Source: Bacteroidaceae bacterium (GTDB taxonomy: Bacteria; Bacteroidota; Bacteroidia; Bacteroidales; Bacteroidaceae). From it: DNA of 36,317 bases. The notes under the pieces were generated by a model. The model was not told the DNA's origin, did no database searches, and saw nothing but the letters and a program-made list of their open reading frames with translations. A program made the position numbers and the translations under genes. Shown here one piece after another: positions 31,893-36,317 of the stretch. The DNA lies in assembly GCA_017445925.1 (NCBI GenBank), contig JAFSRW010000100.1:1-36317 (forward strand), read 5' to 3'. Position 1 is the stretch's first letter. Every line of letters starts with the position of its first letter.

Positions 31893-31926
31893 GTGCGCTT
31901 TCGCACAATCATGAGCGATAGCGCAC
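31893..31926 (+). promoter_or_regulatory. Pair of 14-bp enhancer-type sites upstream of the sigma-54 promoter
   Basis: GTGCGCTTTCGCAC (31893-31906) and GAGCGATAGCGCAC (31913-31926) match the pair at 29061-29094 in sequence type and in the exact 20-bp step. They end 57 bp ahead of the -24 element, a normal place for NtrC-type activator sites. Confidence 0.75.
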
Positions 31927-31983
31927 GTCGAAGCTAAAACGGAGGTTTTTGTATATCGCTATAAATCAGCGACTTAGCATTTT

Positions 31984-31999
31984 TGGCACGGTATTTGCA
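31984..31999 (+). promoter_or_regulatory. Sigma-54 (-24/-12) promoter
   Basis: TGGCACGGTATTTGCA matches the consensus TGGCACG-N4-TTGCA at every defined position. Transcription would start near 32010, about 18 nt ahead of the permease ATG at 32028. Confidence 0.9.
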
Positions 32000-32027
32000 T
32001 GATAACTTGTAGAAAAAAACTGAAAAA

Positions 32028-34457
32028 ATGAATAACAACAAGAAAATGTCACATTGTTTTCTCCCCTCCTTAGAGGGAGGGGTCGGGGGAGGGTCTCCCT
32101 TCCGTATCATCAGCCGAATGAAGGGCTACACACTCCTTTCCATCCTCGGCCTTATCATCTCCCTTAGCGGCACCGTTATCATCAGCCGTTATTTGTATCA
32201 GGAATGGACTGTGGACCATTGGATGCCGGAACTGGACCGCACCTACGTATGCTGCGTACAATATCAGAACTCCAACGAATGGTTTCCGATAAAGACCTAC
32301 GATCCCAACCACCAAGAGCACTTCGTCTCGCCCGTGCTGAGCCAAAGCGACGTGGAGTGCTGGACGAATGTGCAACTGCGCTCGATGTTTCCCCTCAAAC
32401 CCGAGCAGGGCGAAGTGTTTTACCCCCAAGCCATCAGCGTGGATTCCACGTTCACGCAGGTTTATCCGCTGAAAGCCTTGGAGGGAACCTTAGTACTACG
32501 GGCAAAGGGTCAGTGCATCCTGAGCGAAGAACTTGCCGAACGGCTGTTCCCTGGCGAAAGCGCCGTGGGAAAGACCATCACGGTGGAAGACGACGAGGTG
32601 AATACCGTGATGGGCGTCTTCTGCCAACCTGCCACAAAGTCTACCATCCGCTTCGACATCGCCAACTTCTACGACGAGGACAGATATGAGCAGAACAGTC
32701 GCGGCATCGGTCTCATCCGCTTGCACGAAGGAACCGATATGCAGGCATACAACGAACGGCAGCCCGAACAGCGGTTGACTGTATTTTCCGACCGCCCCGT
32801 CCACTACGGGCTACAGCCTTATACGCAAATGCTGCAAAAATGCTGTGGCAGCTATTGGACAGAACTTGGCTGTTTAATCCCCGTGGCATCTTCCAGCCAT
32901 CTGTGGATGCTCCTTTTTGTGGCTGTGCTGTTACTGTTCGTGGGGTTGTTTAACTTCGTGAACCTCTTTGCCGTGATGCGCTCGCAACGTAGGCATGAGT
33001 TGGAGGTGCGTCGCATCTTCGGCGCCTCACGCTGGAACATCTTCTGTCAGCTCTATGCCGAGACCTTCCTGCTTGCTTTCCTCACCATGATTGGAGTCTG
33101 GACAGTGGTGGAACTGGCTGAGCCCTTGCTTGCTACCTATTATAATATTGAGATTATGGGGCAATGGAGGTTCGACGTAACCTTGACCGCAGGGATTGTC
33201 TTCGGCTTGCCGCTAATAACAGGCAGCCCCTCTCCTGAACCCTCTCGTAAAGGAGGGGGATTCCTCTTCATCCAATTCTTCATCTCTCTCGCTCTGCTGA
33301 ACGTCAGCCTCTACTTCATGCGCCAATTGCACGTAATGATGACCACCGAGCCCGGCTTCAGAACAGAAAGACTGCTCAGCGCTTGCATCTATCCCCCCAG
33401 CAACCGCGGCAGTTTTTCAGAAGAAGAGTGGGAAGCTATGATAGCAAATCTCGCCAAGCAAACCGAGGTGGTGAAGCAGCGCCTGCAGGCGTGCCCCTAT
33501 ATCAAGGGCATTACAATTGATAATGGATTCATCAACGGTAACATGACCATGAACCTCGCCGATGGCAGCAACGTAGACATAATGTATATCGAGGGATTAG
33601 AGGCACAGATGTATGGCCTACAACTGGTAGAGGGTGTACTGCCCGGTGACAGCCTCTCGATGGAAGACTACACCTGCGTGGCCAATGAGTCAGCCATCCG
33701 CGCGCTCGGCATTAAAGACCGCAAGACCGACCTTGTGCAATTTGAAAGGCGCTTCTGGTATGATGGTCGCAAGGACTGCAGCGGCAACCCACCCTTCCGC
33801 ATCATTGGCGTCGTCCGCGACTTCACCCCCGGTCGGCAGTCCGAGCCCGTGCGACCAATATTACTGATGTTTGAGAACTGGATGACGAGGGACGGCGTCT
33901 ACGACGCCCGCCAGATGCAAGGGCGCAACTACCTAATCGATGTAGCAGAAGGTCACGAGGAAGACATCATCCGTGAATTGAAGGCACTGGAGAAGGAACT
34001 CTATGGCACCACAGACCTGAAATATCACTGGATAGAAGACCAGCGCAAGGCACTCTATAAAGATGATCAGCGCATCGCCCGTATCTTCGTGACGTTCTCA
34101 CTTTTGGCGATTGCCGTCACCTGCCTCGGCGTACTGGGTTTGATGATGTTCGATGTACGTAGGCGTTACCGTGAGATTGCCCTCCGTAAGGTCAATGGTG
34201 CCACGTTCCTAGACATAGCCCTGCTGCTCTCGAGCCGCTACCTTATTATATTTGGTACCGCTGCCTTCACTTCGCTGCCCGTCAGCCTACTCGTTATCCA
34301 CCGCATCATGGCCAGCTACACCATCCGCACCAACTTCGCCTGGTGGATTCCCCTCGTAAGCCTCTTCATTGTCTTCCTGCTCTGCGCCCTCACCCTCTGG
34401 CAGCAAGTATGGAAGGCAACAAGAATAAAACCGTATAAAGTATTAAAGGAAAACTAA
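32028..34457 (+). CDS. FtsX/MacB-type ABC permease, first copy
   Basis: The 809-residue protein has the layout of Bacteroidetes double permeases: an N-terminal helix (GYTLLSILGLIISLSGTVII), a MacB-type periplasmic domain, an FtsX triple-helix block (from about 285) with the phrase VRRIFGASRWNIFCQLYAE, a second helix and periplasmic domain, and a final FtsX block (IALRKVNGATFLDIALLL). It likely exports or moves peptides or lipoproteins with an ATPase not in this window. Residues about 8-22 are a translated palindromic repeat absent from the next paralog; another copy lies near residue 400-411. Controlled by the sigma-54 promoter. Confidence 0.9.
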   Translation: MNNNKKMSHCFLPSLEGGVGGGSPFRIISRMKGYTLLSILGLIISLSGTVIISRYLYQEWTVDHWMPELDRTYVCCVQYQNSNEWFPIKTYDPNHQEHFVSPVLSQSDVECWTNVQLRSMFPLKPEQGEVFYPQAISVDSTFTQVYPLKALEGTLVLRAKGQCILSEELAERLFPGESAVGKTITVEDDEVNTVMGVFCQPATKSTIRFDIANFYDEDRYEQNSRGIGLIRLHEGTDMQAYNERQPEQRLTVFSDRPVHYGLQPYTQMLQKCCGSYWTELGCLIPVASSSHLWMLLFVAVLLLFVGLFNFVNLFAVMRSQRRHELEVRRIFGASRWNIFCQLYAETFLLAFLTMIGVWTVVELAEPLLATYYNIEIMGQWRFDVTLTAGIVFGLPLITGSPSPEPSRKGGGFLFIQFFISLALLNVSLYFMRQLHVMMTTEPGFRTERLLSACIYPPSNRGSFSEEEWEAMIANLAKQTEVVKQRLQACPYIKGITIDNGFINGNMTMNLADGSNVDIMYIEGLEAQMYGLQLVEGVLPGDSLSMEDYTCVANESAIRALGIKDRKTDLVQFERRFWYDGRKDCSGNPPFRIIGVVRDFTPGRQSEPVRPILLMFENWMTRDGVYDARQMQGRNYLIDVAEGHEEDIIRELKALEKELYGTTDLKYHWIEDQRKALYKDDQRIARIFVTFSLLAIAVTCLGVLGLMMFDVRRRYREIALRKVNGATFLDIALLLSSRYLIIFGTAAFTSLPVSLLVIHRIMASYTIRTNFAWWIPLVSLFIVFLLCALTLWQQVWKATRIKPYKVLKEN
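32061..32097. repeat. Palindromic element at the N-terminus of the first permease
   Basis: CTCCCCTCC/GAGGGAGGGG with a GGGGGAGGG tail, in frame, coding for LPSLEGGVGGGS. The second permease begins MKQAFRIISRMKG without it. Confidence 0.9.
33225..33260. repeat. Degenerate palindromic element in the first permease
   Basis: CCCCTCTCC and GGAGGGGG arms around CTGAACCCTC, coding for SPSPEPSRKGGG between two membrane segments. The paralog has a different copy at the equivalent point (35671-35717). Confidence 0.75.
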
Positions 34458-34493
34458 AGCCTCACCCCCGACCCCTCTCCGAGGAGAGGGGAG
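34458..34493. repeat. Palindromic element between the two permease genes
   Basis: GCCTCACCCCC tail followed by a CCCCTCTCC/GGAGAGGGG hairpin, starting one base after the stop codon of the first permease. It fills most of the 58-bp gap. Confidence 0.85.
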
Positions 34494-34515
34494 TCAACTT
34501 GTCAACTAAAACAAC

Positions 34516-36317
34516 ATGAAACAAGCATTTCGAATCATCAGCCGCATGAAGGGCTACACCGCCCTCTCCCTGCTGGGTCTCATCATTTCCCTCAGCGGCA
34601 CGGTTATTATCAGCCGCTACCTCTATCAGGAATGGACCGTGGACCATTGGATGCCGGACCACGACAGGACTTACATCTTGTGCCAACGCTATGTCAATGG
34701 CATTTTGGGAGATGAGCCAACGCCTGGTTTGGCTTGGAATCCCAACAAAACAGAGGGCTTCGTGTCGCCTACTTTGGGGCAGAGCGACGTGGAGGCTTTC
34801 TCGGATGTTCATCTGCTGAAGAATGGCTCCTACATCATATTGGATAATGACGAGACCATAACCGCCCCCACTATCAGCGTTGACAGCAGTTTCGTTGATG
34901 TCTTTCCGTTGCAAGCTTTGGAGGGCACGCTGGTGCTGCGTACAGAAGGGCAGGCCATCGTGAGCGACGACTTCGCCCGTCGCCACTTCCCGGGCGAGAG
35001 TGCGGTAGGTAAGACCATGAAGATGGGCGACGAGAACATATTGCATACCATCGTGGGCGTGTTCCGTCGGCCATCGGGCAAGAGCACCGTCCACTTCGAT
35101 GTCGCTAACTATGCACGCAGGGACTGGTGGGTTGGCAATGCCCTTAACTTTACGATGATAAAGCTGGCGAAGGGCGCGAGCATGGAGGCATATAACGAGC
35201 GGCAGCCCAGGAATTCATGGGGAGGCCAGAATCCAGAGTTCCATTTCTTGCTTGTGCCCTATACGGGAAACTTGAGAAGGCTGATTGAGAGTTATGGACA
35301 GGAATTCCGAACCATTCCTTCGCTGAGTCCGTGTAGCAGTCTGCAGTACCTGTGGATGCTATTCGGTGTGGCAGTTCTGCTCTTCCTCGTCGGCTTCTTC
35401 AACTTCCTGAACTTGTATGCTGTGATGCGCAGCCACCGTCAGCACGAGTTGCAGGTGCGTCGCATCTTCGGTGCCTCACGTTGGAACATCTTCTGCCAAC
35501 TCTATGCCGAGACGTTCCTGCTCGCTTTGCTCACGATGATAGGCGTATGGACCGTCGTGGAGCTTATGGAGCCGCTGCTCGCTACCTATTATAATATAGA
35601 GGTCTTGCCGCAAAGGACGTTCGATGTGGGGCTGACTGTAGCGATAGTCTTTGGCTTGCCCTTTATATCCAGCTTCACCCCTCACCCCTCTCCTCGGGGA
35701 GGGGTTGGGGTGAGGCTCGAGGGGCTTGGGGTAGGCTTCCAGTTCTTCATCTCCCTGACCCTCATTACCGTAAGCATCTACATGATGCGTCAGTTGCACC
35801 TGATAATGGAAGGCGACCCAGGCTACAGGACGGAGGGCATCCTCCACATCGTCCCCAAGCCCAGAGAAGACTACAACCGCATCAGGAAGGATGACAACGG
35901 GAATACATACATCGTCGATAACAGCAGCGGAGAAAAGGCTATGGCTGTCTTGAAGAAGTTGAGGGAATGTCCCTACATCCAAAGCGTCATCGAGGACCCC
36001 GACATGATAAGTGCCGGTGAACTGATGGAAATAGAGGGGCAGAAACTGGCGTGCAAGGAAATGTGCCATAATACGATGGAGATGTTCGGACTGGAATTGC
36101 TGGAAGGAAGAGAATTAAACGATACCTTGGACAGCTACTCGTACAATTGTCTGCTCAATGAAACAGCTGTTCGACGCTTGGGACTGAAGGACTGGCGAAG
36201 CGCAAAGGTGCAGCTACCGGAACGATGGTGGACGTCAGCCAATGAGGATTGCTCAGAGAATCCGCCCTACAACGTGGTAGGCATCGTGAAGGACTTCCAT
36301 CCCGGTCGCCTCTCAGA
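34516..36317 (+). CDS. FtsX/MacB-type ABC permease, second copy (partial, C-terminus outside window)
   Basis: The frame is open from ATG 34516 to the window end (600 codons). It is a close paralog of the preceding gene: both share ISRMKGYT, LGLIISLSGTVIISRYLYQE and VRRIFGASRWNIFCQLYAE, while the periplasmic domains differ much more. The domain order is the same; the last FtsX block lies beyond the window. A palindromic repeat is translated near residues 388-403 (FTPHPSPRGGVGVRLEG), at the loop where the first copy also has one. It has no promoter of its own visible in the short gap, so it is probably read from the sigma-54 promoter. Confidence 0.9.
   Translation, partial: MKQAFRIISRMKGYTALSLLGLIISLSGTVIISRYLYQEWTVDHWMPDHDRTYILCQRYVNGILGDEPTPGLAWNPNKTEGFVSPTLGQSDVEAFSDVHLLKNGSYIILDNDETITAPTISVDSSFVDVFPLQALEGTLVLRTEGQAIVSDDFARRHFPGESAVGKTMKMGDENILHTIVGVFRRPSGKSTVHFDVANYARRDWWVGNALNFTMIKLAKGASMEAYNERQPRNSWGGQNPEFHFLLVPYTGNLRRLIESYGQEFRTIPSLSPCSSLQYLWMLFGVAVLLFLVGFFNFLNLYAVMRSHRQHELQVRRIFGASRWNIFCQLYAETFLLALLTMIGVWTVVELMEPLLATYYNIEVLPQRTFDVGLTVAIVFGLPFISSFTPHPSPRGGVGVRLEGLGVGFQFFISLTLITVSIYMMRQLHLIMEGDPGYRTEGILHIVPKPREDYNRIRKDDNGNTYIVDNSSGEKAMAVLKKLRECPYIQSVIEDPDMISAGELMEIEGQKLACKEMCHNTMEMFGLELLEGRELNDTLDSYSYNCLLNETAVRRLGLKDWRSAKVQLPERWWTSANEDCSENPPYNVVGIVKDFHPGRLS
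35671..35717. repeat. Symmetric palindromic element in the second permease
   Basis: Outer arms AGCTTCACCCC and GGGGTGAGGCT enclose CCCCTCTCC/GGGGAGGGG, one compact dyad of 47 bp, translated in frame. Confidence 0.85.

Overview
The window looks like chromosomal DNA from a Bacteroidales bacterium, most likely of the Prevotellaceae. The evidence is the Bacteroidetes-type promoters (TTTG at -33, TAnnTTTG at -7), the SUF and DUF3109 genes, a secreted amidase with a T9SS-like C-terminal tail, sigma-54 two-component control of FtsX-type permeases, and gaps packed with short tandem and palindromic repeats. The genus is an inference from style; no rRNA or marker tree is available here.

Layout. 1-672 (minus) is the N-terminal part of a VapE/VirE-type P-loop protein, running off the left edge and followed by a 740-bp gene-free stretch with operator-like inverted repeats. 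1412-12326 (minus) is a housekeeping block: YbaK/PrdX deacylase, GH123-like hydrolase, DUF3109 protein, uracil-DNA glycosylase, phosphoglycerate mutase, RNase HII, then sufS, sufD, sufC and sufB (reverse of transcription order). 12622-13367 is a HEPN/nucleotidyltransferase pair. 13461-14477 has three very small genes. 14544-17090 has a UPF0145 protein, a PD40 beta-propeller protein and a secreted N-acetylmuramoyl-L-alanine amidase; 17133-18635 is a secreted TIM-barrel hydrolase.

18756-28005 (plus) is a sugar locus: aldo/keto reductase, COG3618-type lactonase, L-fucose isomerase, FucP transporter, zinc dehydrogenase, tagaturonate reductase and altronate dehydratase. Apart from the isomerase, the genes spell out L-galactose -> L-galactonolactone -> L-galactonate -> D-tagaturonate -> D-altronate -> 2-keto-3-deoxygluconate. 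A PIN-domain toxin/antitoxin cassette follows (28213-28907), bracketed by a 34-bp inverted repeat. 29203-36317 is a sigma-54 response regulator and histidine kinase, then two tandem FtsX/MacB-type permeases behind a perfect-looking -24/-12 promoter. Matching pairs of 14-bp sites, 20 bp apart, precede both the regulator and the first permease.

The most unusual signal is the repeat content. Three classes occur both between genes and inside reading frames without breaking them: (a) GC-rich palindromic elements (CCCCTCTCC/GGAGAGGGG type), single or as head-to-head pairs resembling REPINs; (b) heptanucleotide tandem repeats with several different units; (c) hexamer and nonamer runs. They add peptide segments to UxaA, the histidine kinase (four times), both permeases, SufS, SufB, RNase HII, the amidase, the UxaB C-terminus and possibly the UDG N-terminus. 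A fourth class is a tandem unit of about 75-84 bp that carries a complete promoter in each copy upstream of gpmI and sufB.
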